A stretch of 64,000 bases of DNA from Pseudobacillus lumedeiriae (lineage in GTDB: Bacteria; Bacillota; Bacilli; Bacillales; Domibacillaceae), in assembly GCF_044891285.1 (NCBI RefSeq), contig NZ_JAUIYO010000013.1, positions 1 to 64,000 of the forward strand. Reading direction: 5' to 3'. The position numbers and the translations under genes are program-made. The notes beneath the pieces are model-generated. The model was not told the origin of the DNA, did no database searches, and was given only the letters and a program-made list of their open reading frames with translations. Each line of letters starts with the position of its first letter. Position 1 is the stretch's first letter. Of the stretch, positions 44,573-53,076 are shown piece by piece.

Positions 44573-45823
44573 TTACACATTGATTGGTTGTTGAAACAAT
44601 GGATACGATTCACAAATGGCTCTTGTGATTTCCTTCGCCTCTTCTAAAACGGTCCGATCACCCTTACTCCCCAAAACAGCTGCGATCACTTTCGCAATTT
44701 GTACCATCTCTTCCTGTTTCATTCCGCGTGTAGTCAATGCGGCTGTTCCCATACGGATGCCGCTCGTCACAAACGGACTCTCCGGATCATATGGAATCGT
44801 ATTTTTATTGACTGTAATTCCGGATTCTTCAAGTATCTTCTCCGCTTCTTTTCCTGTCAGACCCCACGGACGTACATCTAATAGCACAATATGGTTGTCT
44901 GTTCCGCCGGAGACTAGTTCGGCTCCCTCTTTCTTTAATGCCTCACCAAGCGTTTGAGCATTTTCAATCACTTGTTTGGCGTATTGTTTAAACCCTGGCT
45001 GCAATGCCTCTTTGAAAGCCACTGCCTTGGCCGCAATAATGTGCATTAATGGGCCGCCTTGAATGCCTGGGAATACAGATTTATTCATCGCTTTGATGAT
45101 CTCTTCATGATTGGTTAAAATAATGCCGCCGCGTGGTCCTCTTAACGTTTTATGTGTTGTACTCGTCACCACATCTGCATAAGGGATAGGCGATGGATGA
45201 AGACCAGCCGCTACCAGCCCGGCAATATGCGCCATATCTACCATTAACTTCGCGCCCACTTGATCAGCAATTTCTTTAAAACGGGCAAAATCAATCGTTC
45301 TTGGATAAGCACTCGTACCTGCAATCATCAGTTTTGGTTTTTCTTTTTTGGCGATCTCCTCAAGCTCGTCATAATCAATCAACTGATTGTCTTCTCTCAC
45401 TCCGTAAGAGACAACGTCAAACCACTTTCCAGAAATGCTGACGGGACTTCCATGAGTTAAATGCCCGCCATGTGATAAATTCATTCCCATAATTTTATCC
45501 CCTGGCTGCAACAAAGCATAAAAAACAGCGAGATTCGCCTGAGCACCTGAATGAGGCTGGACGTTTGCGTACTTTGCTCCGAACAGCTCTGTTACACGAT
45601 CGATCGCCGCCTGTTCTGCAACATCTACATACTCACAGCCGCCATAATAACGCTTCCCTGGGTAGCCTTCTGCGTATTTATTCGTCATGACGCTTCCCAT
45701 TGCTTCTAACACGTCCTCACTGACAAAGTTTTCAGATGCGATCAACTCTAATGTGTGATACTGGCGCTGCTTTTCCTTCTCAATGGCTCCAAAAATCGTT
45801 GTATCATTTTTTTGCAAACTCAT
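44573..45823 (-). CDS. glyA: Serine hydroxymethyltransferase
   Basis: Interconverts glycine + methylene-THF and serine + THF. 416 residues, with the PLP Lys in VVTSTTHKTLRGPRGG, and LIASENFVSEDVLEAMGS at the N-terminus. It is the first gene of the operon and is directly under the glycine riboswitch (leader 45881-46098). It is probably a second, catabolic copy, as Bacillus species carry a housekeeping glyA elsewhere; this cannot be checked here. Confidence 0.97.
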   Translation of the reverse strand: MSLQKNDTTIFGAIEKEKQRQYHTLELIASENFVSEDVLEAMGSVMTNKYAEGYPGKRYYGGCEYVDVAEQAAIDRVTELFGAKYANVQPHSGAQANLAVFYALLQPGDKIMGMNLSHGGHLTHGSPVSISGKWFDVVSYGVREDNQLIDYDELEEIAKKEKPKLMIAGTSAYPRTIDFARFKEIADQVGAKLMVDMAHIAGLVAAGLHPSPIPYADVVTSTTHKTLRGPRGGIILTNHEEIIKAMNKSVFPGIQGGPLMHIIAAKAVAFKEALQPGFKQYAKQVIENAQTLGEALKKEGAELVSGGTDNHIVLLDVRPWGLTGKEAEKILEESGITVNKNTIPYDPESPFVTSGIRMGTAALTTRGMKQEEMVQIAKVIAAVLGSKGDRTVLEEAKEITRAICESYPLFQQPINV

Positions 45824-45880
45824 TCTTACTCCTCCTCGAAATGTCGTCTAGACTTCCCTTTTCTGCTTTTTTGGGTACAC

Positions 45881-45932
45881 AAAAAGGACAGAAAAGGGTA
45901 ATCTCATGTTCTCTACCCTTCTCTGTCCTTTT
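45881..45932 (-). terminator. Riboswitch-controlled terminator of the glycine operon
   Basis: AAAAGGACAGAGAAGGGTA pairs with TACCCTTTTCTGTCCTTTTT on the minus strand right after aptamer 2, ending in five T. The left arm overlaps the 3' side of the aptamer's closing stem, so glycine binding should prevent terminator formation (established for this riboswitch class). Confidence 0.85.
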
Positions 45933-46098
45933 ACCTGAGAGCTTAACTCCATTTACGATGGAGTCTTCCCCTTTGGTGGCGTTTTAGCAACGCTCTCTCC
46001 AGAGTGGCGTCCCGTTGCAGTTCATCTACCTGAGAGATTGGTTCCAAGGGTCTTTTTGGAACTTGCTCCTTCGGTGGCATGTACTTCACACTCTCCTA
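45931..46098 (-). ncRNA. Tandem glycine riboswitch (gcvT motif)
   Basis: Two aptamers in series on the minus strand. Aptamer 1 (46098-46027) begins GGAGAGTGTGAAGTACATGC, contains CACCGAAGGAGCAA and ends AATCTCTCAGGTA. Aptamer 2 (46005-45931) begins CTGGAGAGAGCG, contains CGCCACCAAAGGGGAAGACT and ends GCTCTCAGGTAAAAGGAC. These are the hallmark sequences of glycine riboswitches; the tandem form lies before the glycine cleavage genes of Bacillus. It is an 'on' switch with the terminator at 45881-45932. Confidence 0.93.
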
Positions 46099-46137
46099 CA
46101 ACAATCATCCGCACTTTATTAAATTTTCATTATATTC

Positions 46138-46166
46138 AGAATAGTTAACACGAATATAACTGTCAA
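46138..46166 (-). promoter_or_regulatory. Promoter of the glycine riboswitch operon
   Basis: On the minus strand: -35 TTGACA (rc of 46161-46166), a 17-bp spacer and -10 TATTCT (rc of 46138-46143). Transcription would start near 46131, about 33 bases before aptamer 1. Confidence 0.75.
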
Positions 46167-46287
46167 TCTTTTTGCATATACTTCCATACTCTGCCAGAAA
46201 AATTGTGTAAGGATCTTTCGGTACACATTGAATGCTCACTTTTATTTTCGTATTTTCTTGTTCTCTGACCTCACTAAAAGATCTACT

Positions 46288-46701
46288 TTACAAATAAGAA
46301 GGATTTGGCTCAACATTTTTGAAGTAAACAGCTTCTCCGTCACTCTCTCCATCAAAAATAACCGTCGTCTTCGGAGAAAAAATTAAAACATCCCCTGCTT
46401 CGCCTACATATTTGTTTCCTTCTACATCACGCACGATCATTTTTCCTTTTGTCACGATTTTAACCTCAACAAAATCAAACTCTACTGAATAATCTACTGA
46501 AGGCTGCAGGGCAAAATAACCTAATGTTAAGACATCTTTTTTATCTGTAAGAGGCAAATCAAGAATTTGTCCTTTTAGTTCAGGCGTGCCCCGTAATTCT
46601 CCTACTTCATTTAATGTATAAGTGCCTGCCTTAATTAATTGAATGCCTGGCTTTTTGCATAAAAGTTCCACTTCACTTTGTTTCATTGTTTTTTGGCTCA
46701 A
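46288..46701 (-). CDS. Cupin protein, EutQ-like
   Basis: About 137 residues in a cupin barrel: SVEFDFVEVKIVTKGKMIV, then VGEAGDVLIFSPKTTVIFDG, which match motifs 1 and 2 of EutQ-type cupins. The usual metal-binding His residues are replaced (Glu and others). I place the start at TTG 46701, 5 bases after AGAGGTGG; a GTG at 46710 lies within that site. It follows the creatinase gene after a repeat and is the last gene before the glycine promoter. The function is unknown; as a partner of creatinase or sarcosine use it would be new. Confidence 0.6.
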   Translation of the reverse strand: MSQKTMKQSEVELLCKKPGIQLIKAGTYTLNEVGELRGTPELKGQILDLPLTDKKDVLTLGYFALQPSVDYSVEFDFVEVKIVTKGKMIVRDVEGNKYVGEAGDVLIFSPKTTVIFDGESDGEAVYFKNVEPNPSYL

Positions 46702-46743
46702 TTTTTCCACCTCTTAATAGTTGATAGATAGACCTATTCCCAT

Positions 46744-46838
46744 AAAGGTCTGACCTCACCCCAATACACTGTGTATATTGGACTCCTTCTACAGTAGAGT
46801 ATATTGTTGATGTGAGGTCTGACACGTTGATTTACCTT
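46744..46838. repeat. Palindromic element, copy C (outer ends missing)
   Basis: AAAGGTCTGACCTCACCCC at the left and GTGAGGTCTGACAC at the right pair with each other, around TACACTGTGTATATTGGACT and GTATATTGTTGATG, which match copies A and B. It abuts the creatinase stop codon, where it may act as terminator. Confidence 0.7.
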
Positions 46839-48072
46839 ACTTTTTAATAATGTTATGCTCCGGTCCGAATGGGAATTTAGTAATATTCTCTACCCCATTC
46901 TCAGTAATCACAAGAATGTCATGCTCACGGTAACCGCCTGCACCCGGCTCTCCCTCTGGAATCATAATCATCGGCTCCATAGATACAACCATGCCTGGCT
47001 CTAGTACCGTTTCGATATCCTCACGAAGTTCCAGTCCAGCTTCCCGCCCGTAGTAATGGCTGAGCACACCAAAAGAATGTCCATAGCCGAACGTACGGTT
47101 CGCTAAAAGATTATGCTCGCGGTAGATCTCGTTCAATTCAGCCGCAATATCCATACATCTGGCACCTGGCTTAATCAGTTCAAGGCCGCGTCTGTGTACT
47201 TTACAGTTGACCTCCCAGAGTTCAAGATGACGCTCAGAAACATCTTCCAAGAACAGTGTGCGCTCAAGAGCTGTATAGTAACCAGCAATCATCGGGAAGC
47301 AGTTCAGACTTAGGATATCTCCGCGCTGCAGTTTACGGGAAGTAGCCCAGTTATGCGCTCCGTCTGTATTAATGCCGGATTGAAACCAGACCCACGTATC
47401 CCTAAGTTCTGCATGAGGGTACGTACGGGCAATTTCACGCACCATCGCTTCTGTTCCATGCAAAGCTACTTCATATTCCGGCACACCTTCGCGGATCGCT
47501 TCCACAATAGCCGCTCCTCCAATATCTGCAATGCGAGCCCCATTTTTAATCACTTCAATTTCCTCTGCCGACTTAAACATACGGTGAGACATAACCGCCT
47601 GAGAAACATCGACAAGTTCCGCTGTTGGCAGTGCGTCCTGCACTTGGCGCCGCAGGCTGAGAGTCATATTGTCCTCTTCCACTCCTAGTCGTCCGCGAAC
47701 AAATCCTGATTCTGTCAGTACCTTTTTGACTGCATAGAAGAAGTTGTCTCTTTTCCAGTCTGTGTAGACAATGTTTTCATCAAAGCTGCGTCTCCATGGC
47801 ATGCCCGCATCAATATTGGCGCTGACTGTCACATGTTTGTCCTGAGTAACGATCAACCCATACGTACGGTTGAAAGACGTGTATAAAAAATCGCTGTAAT
47901 AATTAATATTGTGATAGGAAGTAAACAAGACCGCATCAATTCCATTTTCAGCCATATACTCGCGTAAGCGGCTATTGCGGCGTGTCATTTCCTCCTTTGA
48001 AAAAGTGGGCTTTACTTTCTCTCCGTTTTTTAAGATTTTTGTTCTTTCAAGATCCGTGATTTGTTGTACCAT
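46837..48072 (-). CDS. Creatinase (creatine amidinohydrolase)
   Basis: Hydrolyses creatine to sarcosine and urea. The 411-residue protein matches Flavobacterium/Pseudomonas creatinase, a pita-bread-fold enzyme with no metal: FTSYHNINYYSDFLYTSFNR near residue 50, the catalytic His in TDGAHNWATSRKL (His240, equivalent to His232 in Pseudomonas), GYGHSFGVLSHYYGREAGLE, and the two Glu residues in SMEPMIMIPEGE and GGYREHDI. I take ATG 48072 after AAAGGTG; the upstream in-frame codons lack a site. It is 107 bases after soxA and likely co-transcribed with it. Confidence 0.94.
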   Translation of the reverse strand: MVQQITDLERTKILKNGEKVKPTFSKEEMTRRNSRLREYMAENGIDAVLFTSYHNINYYSDFLYTSFNRTYGLIVTQDKHVTVSANIDAGMPWRRSFDENIVYTDWKRDNFFYAVKKVLTESGFVRGRLGVEEDNMTLSLRRQVQDALPTAELVDVSQAVMSHRMFKSAEEIEVIKNGARIADIGGAAIVEAIREGVPEYEVALHGTEAMVREIARTYPHAELRDTWVWFQSGINTDGAHNWATSRKLQRGDILSLNCFPMIAGYYTALERTLFLEDVSERHLELWEVNCKVHRRGLELIKPGARCMDIAAELNEIYREHNLLANRTFGYGHSFGVLSHYYGREAGLELREDIETVLEPGMVVSMEPMIMIPEGEPGAGGYREHDILVITENGVENITKFPFGPEHNIIKK

Positions 48073-48179
48073 ACTATTCACCTTTCCCTTCCCACATTTC
48101 AAATTAGAGTTTGTTTTTTGACATATATGATTCTCTTATATAGAGAAAACTAGATAACTTGTTTGCCAACAGCCTGAAC

Positions 48180-49349
48180 TTAAGTTGTTTTTTGCAGCGA
48201 CCCTTTTAAAGCAGGACGATTAATCGAGAAGATCGAAATGTCATGCTCCGTTTTACCCGTTGTAGCAAGCTGGCATAATGTTTCACCAACCGCACTTGAG
48301 AATTTAAATCCGTGTCCAGAGAAACCAGCGGCAATCACGACGTTAGAATGCTCTGGGTGTACGTCTATAACGAAGTGTTCATCCGGTGTTTTCGTGTACA
48401 TGCAGACGGCGCCTCTTTTTAATTCTCCATTAGCTCCCGGCAGATGCTTGTCTAAAAAGGCACGCAGATTTTCTTCGTCTTCTGGATATGCTCCAAATTC
48501 ACGATTAATCGTATCTGGATCAATTTTCTGTCCAAACGTATGATACCCTATCTTTAATCCGCAGCCGCTAAAGCTTGGGAATCCGTAATAAATACCTGTT
48601 GGCACTTCAACCATGAATCCTGGGAAATCATGTGTATTGCTATACTTTGTTTCATCAGCTTCAAAGAAACCTACAACTTGACGGTACGGCTGTAACGGAA
48701 TGTGAATATTTAGTTTAGAAAGAAGTTTGCTATTCCAAGCACCCATGCTGACAATTAACTTATCAGCTGTGTAGGATCCACTGGCTGTTTGGATTTTAAC
48801 GATGTCCGGTGAAATTTCAAAATCCTCAACCGGTGTATAGGTTAAAACTTTAGCGCCATTCGCCTCAGCTAGTTCGCGATAGGCACGAATACAATTTTCA
48901 CTAAATAATACGCCTGAGTTTGGTTCAAAAATAGCATTATAATTTTCAGGTACCTGCACGCCCGGCCAACGCTTGTTTATTTCATCGCCTTCAAGCAAGT
49001 CTACTGTCAATGAATGTTCCTTTGCAGCTTCCATCGTTTCTGCAACGAAAGCAGATTCACCTTTAGGGCCAAATACGAGCACTCCCGTTTTCGTAAATAT
49101 TTTATGATGTGTTTCTTTTTCTAGTTCATCCCATAACTCCTGTGATCTTAGAGCAAACGGTACATACTCTCTTCCTTCACCGTAAGCATGTCGGATAATG
49201 CGTGTATCACCGTGATGGCTTCCATTTGTATGTGGAGGATCAAATGAATCTACTAATAATGTTTTGATTCCTTGCTTCGATAAGTAATAACCTGCAGCCA
49301 TTCCCATCGACCCGGCTCCAACAACAATAACGTCAAAATGTGTGCTCAT
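48180..49349 (-). CDS. soxA: Monomeric sarcosine oxidase
   Basis: Oxidises sarcosine to glycine, formaldehyde and H2O2, using covalent FAD. The 389 residues closely recall the crystallised Bacillus sp. enzyme: GAGSMGMAAGYYLSKQG, GSHHGDTRIIRHAYGEG (His45/Arg49 region), GCGLKIGYH with the O2-activating Lys266 and His270, and the FAD-bearing Cys316 in RGAVCMYTKT (numbering includes Met). ATG 49349 is 6 bases after AGGAGG; ATG 49355 overlaps that site. It lies between trxAB and creatinase on one strand. Formaldehyde made here is the substrate of HxlA. Confidence 0.97.
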   Translation of the reverse strand: MSTHFDVIVVGAGSMGMAAGYYLSKQGIKTLLVDSFDPPHTNGSHHGDTRIIRHAYGEGREYVPFALRSQELWDELEKETHHKIFTKTGVLVFGPKGESAFVAETMEAAKEHSLTVDLLEGDEINKRWPGVQVPENYNAIFEPNSGVLFSENCIRAYRELAEANGAKVLTYTPVEDFEISPDIVKIQTASGSYTADKLIVSMGAWNSKLLSKLNIHIPLQPYRQVVGFFEADETKYSNTHDFPGFMVEVPTGIYYGFPSFSGCGLKIGYHTFGQKIDPDTINREFGAYPEDEENLRAFLDKHLPGANGELKRGAVCMYTKTPDEHFVIDVHPEHSNVVIAAGFSGHGFKFSSAVGETLCQLATTGKTEHDISIFSINRPALKGSLQKTT

Positions 49350-49355
49350 AACCAT

Positions 49356-49733
49356 CCTCCTAAAAAATCAATTCAAATAATTTATAAATTCAAAATATTT
49401 AAAATTTATTTGTTACATGTATCATACATCCGTTCCCAAGGAGGAACAATTGGATATTGATGCTTAATATTTTTACCGATAAAAATAATCGTTGTGCATA
49501 CTGAACAATCCAAAAATCAAGCAGCACTTTCATCCATGTTTTCACTTTCAGAAGCAAAAGTCAGAAGAAGTAGATCGGTTCTCTGTCAATACAAACACAA
49601 GCACGGCATTCAAGTGAATGCCGTGCTTATGTTTGTTGTCACATATCTTCAAATAGTCAGCCAGGTGCAAAAAAGTAAGCACCCAAATTCAATCAAAGCC
49701 CCAAAATTTCGCCGGTCTAGCTATCGAAAAAGA
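49356..49733. other. Intergenic region upstream of soxA
   Basis: About 380 bp. It contains a near-perfect hairpin (49592-49636) and a small one (GGTGC...GCACC near 49667). No gene is supported. The soxA promoter should lie at 49380-49500 but is not obvious. Confidence 0.4.
49592..49636 (-). terminator. Terminator of trxB with a long perfect stem
   Basis: CAAACACAAGCACGGCATTCA pairs almost perfectly with its complement around an AG loop. The stem of about 20 bp is longer than usual. It separates trxB from soxA. Confidence 0.7.
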
Positions 49734-50684
49734 CTAAGATAAAAGTGATTTAGCTGATTCTGCATTTAGATTTTCCACATACTGCTGCACTTCTATTGCT
49801 GCCATGCATCCATCTCCAGTCGCTGTTACAACTTGACGGACAGCATCTTTTCTAATATCTCCAATCGCATAAATTCCGGGAATATTTGTTTTCATTCGCT
49901 GATCTGTAATGATCCATCCTTCTTCATCTGTTATGTTTAAATTTTTAACAAAATCAGAAACAGGATTCATGCCGATGTACTCGAAAACACCGTCAGTTGG
50001 AAAAGTTGTCACTTCCCCTGTTTTCACATTTTCAAGAAGAACACTATTCACTTTGTTCTCTCCAACAATTTCCTTCACTACTGTATTATAAACAATATCA
50101 ACTTTAGCATTTTTAACCATCCTGTCAACCAAAATAGGCTGCGCTCTAAATCGATCTCGGCGATGCAAAACGGTTACTTTACTCGCAAACTTTGTTAAAA
50201 AAATAGATTCTTCTACCGCAGAATCTCCCCCGCCTACAACGACAAGTTCCTTCTCTTTAAAAAACGCTCCGTCACAAACGGCGCACCATGATACACCGCG
50301 GCCGGCAAATTCCTCTTCCCCGGGTATTCCTAATTTTTTATACTTAGTTCCCGTAGCTATAATGATAGACTTTGCCCTATACACCTGGTTATCGGTATAA
50401 ACAACCTTTATACTTCCTTCATCAACAATATTCTGTACATTTGCCTGTCCATATTCTGCACCAAACTTTAAAGAATGCTCGAACATATTTTGCGCCAAAT
50501 CCGGTCCAGATATGTGTGAATAACTAGGGAAGTTCTCAATTTCTTCAGTATTCTGAAGCTGACCGCCCGGTACCCCTCTCTCTAACAGCAAAGTTTTCAA
50601 GTTAGCTCTCGATGTATACACAGCCGCCGTCATACCGCCAGGACCGGCACCAATAATGATTACGTCATAAATGCTATCACTCAT
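49734..50684 (-). CDS. trxB: Thioredoxin reductase
   Basis: NADPH-dependent flavoenzyme that reduces thioredoxin. 316 residues, with the FAD fingerprint IIGAGPGGMTAAVYTSRANL, the redox pair CAVC (residues 134-137), GGGDSAVEE for NADPH and the C-terminal GIYAIGDI. It is downstream of trxA by 107 bases on the same strand and upstream of soxA. This is an unusual place for trxB in Bacillus, where it is normally apart from trxA, and could supply reducing power against H2O2 made by SoxA, or act with the glycine system as in amino-acid fermenters. Confidence 0.95.
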   Translation of the reverse strand: MSDSIYDVIIIGAGPGGMTAAVYTSRANLKTLLLERGVPGGQLQNTEEIENFPSYSHISGPDLAQNMFEHSLKFGAEYGQANVQNIVDEGSIKVVYTDNQVYRAKSIIIATGTKYKKLGIPGEEEFAGRGVSWCAVCDGAFFKEKELVVVGGGDSAVEESIFLTKFASKVTVLHRRDRFRAQPILVDRMVKNAKVDIVYNTVVKEIVGENKVNSVLLENVKTGEVTTFPTDGVFEYIGMNPVSDFVKNLNITDEEGWIITDQRMKTNIPGIYAIGDIRKDAVRQVVTATGDGCMAAIEVQQYVENLNAESAKSLLS

Positions 50685-50791
50685 AAACTATACCTCTCTT
50701 ATTCACGAAAAATATGAAACAGTCCAACTATTTACAATCAGCCTAATAGTGCCTCCAATAAGCTTTGTTTATGCTTTGGTTTTAGTATCTG

Positions 50792-51109
50792 TTAGAGATA
50801 TTCAGAAATTAAGTTCTTCAATTTATCCTCTGGAGAGAACCCTAAACTTTGTTTAGCTACTGAACCATTTTTAAAGATCAAAATAGTAGGTACACTCATA
50901 ATATTAAACTTCTGTGCTAAAACGCCGCTTTGATCGATATCCACATCCCCAAATACAACGTTATCCATACTTTCTGATAGACTCTCCAATACAGGAGCAA
51001 TCATCTTACAAGGTCCGCACCATGGGGCACCGAATTTAATGACAGCTACTTCATTAGAAGAAGTTACTTCCTCAAAATTAATTTCATTGACAGTCACTAC
51101 GTTTGACAT
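50792..51109 (-). CDS. trxA: Thioredoxin
   Basis: A 105-residue thioredoxin with the active site WCGPC (APWCGPCKMI) and the cis-Pro in MSVPTILIF. It is upstream of trxB on the same strand. It is probably a second copy beside the essential housekeeping trxA of Bacillus (inference). Its linkage to soxA suggests a role in coping with peroxide or with thiol damage from formaldehyde. Confidence 0.95.
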   Translation of the reverse strand: MSNVVTVNEINFEEVTSSNEVAVIKFGAPWCGPCKMIAPVLESLSESMDNVVFGDVDIDQSGVLAQKFNIMSVPTILIFKNGSVAKQSLGFSPEDKLKNLISEYL

Positions 51110-51552
51110 TCATTTTTCCCCCTTTATGAACTTGCTGTTTGGAGTTCTTGCTACACATATTATCATAAATACAAATTAGTATTCAATATAAAATTATAAT
51201 TATTTTAAATTAGTTATCATTATAATTACCAACGTGATTTTAGTGTTATCTTATAGCAGGTATTAACAACACTCTTTAGCTAGAACTTTCCTAGTCTTTT
51301 ACGCCTCCAACACCCAACTATCTTGTGATAATGTGAATCTTTTTGTTTTAATTGGGAAAATCTATTGGTTTTTCCCGAGAAATCATGTAAAAAGATTAAA
51401 TATATTAAATATTCTTAAAATTCAGTAATTACAAACCCCTAAGTGCTAGACTATCAATATTTAGAAAGAAAGAGGAATCAATTAAAAATGGTACAAGAAA
51501 AGCTTTGTACCATCTGCCAAGAGTCTATTATTGATAAAGGGAGGAAATTATC
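51110..51552. other. Divergent promoter region between trxA and the Ldh_2 gene
   Basis: AT-rich, 443 bp. One inverted repeat stands out at 51488-51513: ATGGTACAA, a 7-base loop, TTTGTACCAT. It lies 40-65 bases before the Ldh_2 gene start and could be an operator or a leader hairpin. Nothing else is clear. Confidence 0.5.
51488..51513 (+). promoter_or_regulatory. Inverted repeat before the Ldh_2-family gene
   Basis: ATGGTACAA and TTTGTACCAT form a 9-bp palindrome just upstream of the gene's ribosome site. TGGTACAA/TTGTACCA has the look of a GntR-type operator, but no regulator for it is in the window. Confidence 0.45.
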
Positions 51553-52587
51553 TTGAATCGTATTATAAGCCATGAAACATTGAAAGAACTGGTTATCAAA
51601 AAACTTTATGAGGTAAACGTGTGTCAAGAGGAGGCAGATATAGTAGCAGATGTCCTTGTTCACGCTAATTTACGTGGTGTTGATTCACACGGTGTGATGA
51701 AAACCGAGCATTACGTGAAAAGAATTCAAGGAGGGGGATTGAATATTAATTCCCATCCGAAAATAGAACAAACCAGTGACACTACCGCTATATATGATGG
51801 CGACAATGGATTTGGCCACGTTATTGCAAAAAAGGCGATGGATCTTGCGATTCAGATGGCAAAGAATCATGGGATAGGAGTGGCAGGAGTGAAACGCAGC
51901 AGCCATTGTGGCGCCCTATCCTACTTTATACAGCAAGCAATTGATGAAAAAATGATTGGTGTGGCTATGACTCATACTGAAACAGCTGTTATACCATTCG
52001 GTTCAGCCCAACCATACTTTGGTACGAATCCAATTGCTTTTGGCTTCCCTACAAAGCTGGAAAAGCCAATCATTTTTGATTTTGCGACAAGTCAAGTGGC
52101 ATTTGGAAAAGTGTTAAATGCAATAGAATACGGTGAACAAATTCCATCCGATTGGGGCATTGATGAAGATGGAAATCAAACGACTGATCCTAGCAAAGTA
52201 GCTTATTTATCTCCATTTGGCGGGGCAAAGGGATATGGTTTAGGTTTAGTAGTCGAAGTTTTTGCGGGTCTATTAACTGGTTCTGCATTTGGACCCCATA
52301 TAACAAAAATGTACGTTGATTACGACAAAGCGTTAGAAATAGGACATTTCTTTATGGTGATCGATCCGGCGAAATTCACCGAGGCTGAAGGGTTTTTAGA
52401 AAACTTGGATCGAATGATACGTGAGATCCATTCACTAAAGCCGATTAAAGGTTTTACAAAGGTGCTGGTTCCAGGTGAACCGGAGACAATCCAGGAGGAA
52501 TTGAGACGCGTGAAAGGAATTCCATTGCCGCAATCAGTTTGGGAATACCTGAATAGTTCAGAAGTTGCACTAAAGGAGAATAGGTAA
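51553..52587 (+). CDS. Ldh_2/YlbC-type NAD(P)H-dependent oxidoreductase
   Basis: A 344-residue protein of the malate/L-lactate dehydrogenase-2 family, which has a fold unlike classic LDH. Landmarks: RGVDSHGVMKTEHYVKRI, GVKRSSHCGALSYFIQQA, FGTNPIAFGFPT, and SPFGGAKGYGLGLVVEVFAG. Family members include ureidoglycolate and sulfolactate dehydrogenases and N-methyl-L-amino-acid dehydrogenase (cyclic-imine reductase). The TTG start at 51553 follows AAGGGAGG. Placed between the sarcosine and formaldehyde genes, a role with an N-methyl amino acid or an imine is attractive but unproven. Confidence 0.8.
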   Translation: MNRIISHETLKELVIKKLYEVNVCQEEADIVADVLVHANLRGVDSHGVMKTEHYVKRIQGGGLNINSHPKIEQTSDTTAIYDGDNGFGHVIAKKAMDLAIQMAKNHGIGVAGVKRSSHCGALSYFIQQAIDEKMIGVAMTHTETAVIPFGSAQPYFGTNPIAFGFPTKLEKPIIFDFATSQVAFGKVLNAIEYGEQIPSDWGIDEDGNQTTDPSKVAYLSPFGGAKGYGLGLVVEVFAGLLTGSAFGPHITKMYVDYDKALEIGHFFMVIDPAKFTEAEGFLENLDRMIREIHSLKPIKGFTKVLVPGEPETIQEELRRVKGIPLPQSVWEYLNSSEVALKENR

Positions 52588-52634
52588 ATCCTGCCGGCAT
52601 TGCCCACATTTGAATTTTTTAACTTACTTTCAAA

Positions 52635-52673
52635 CAAGGTCAAAAACTCCTATTGAAGAAGTTTTTGACCTTG
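52635..52673 (+). terminator. Terminator of the Ldh_2-family gene
   Basis: CAAGGTCAAAAACT pairs with AGTTTTTGACCTTG, followed by TTTCG. Confidence 0.8.
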
Positions 52674-53011
52674 TTTCGTTCCCTAAACAAATCTTCTACG
52701 AAGAAGTTTTTCCAATTCCGAGAGAAATGACCTCAACTTTGCGGCTATATGCCTCTTTCTTATTTTGATCTTTCTAGAAGAACACTGCTCACTTTATTTT
52801 CCTCATCATTCTATTCGCTGCAGCAGCATCAAGAATGTCCACTTTAATTTTTCCAGTAATAACCTAAATTTAGGGGATAATTATAGAATTCGTTAAAAAT
52901 ACTCGTCCTTATAGTAATGAACATTGGAAAGATTCCAATAATTTGTTATAATTATATATGATATTTATAATTTCTTTCAGCACACGGACATCGTTTGTAA
53001 ATTTTTTAATT

Positions 53012-53056
53012 GTGAGTATACACTTTTTAACATATAGCAACTAAATGTATACCAAT
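53012..53056. promoter_or_regulatory. Predicted HxlR operator before hxlR2
   Basis: Plus strand: GTGAGTATACACTTTTTAAC then ATATAGCAACTAAATGTATACC. It matches the element between zwf and hxlR1 in both half-sites (AGTATACACT and TGTATACC, spacing about 31 bp) and in the connecting ATATAG. It ends 20 bases before ATG 53077, which suggests autoregulation. Confidence 0.7.
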
Positions 53057-53076
53057 ATGCTAAGGAGATGAAGAAA

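Larger units (their letters stand above)
52588..53076. other. Intergenic region before hxlR2
   Basis: Contains a terminator (52635-52673), then about 330 bp of very AT-rich sequence with TATAAT at 52967-52972, and the HxlR operator at 53012-53056. No gene. Confidence 0.5.
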
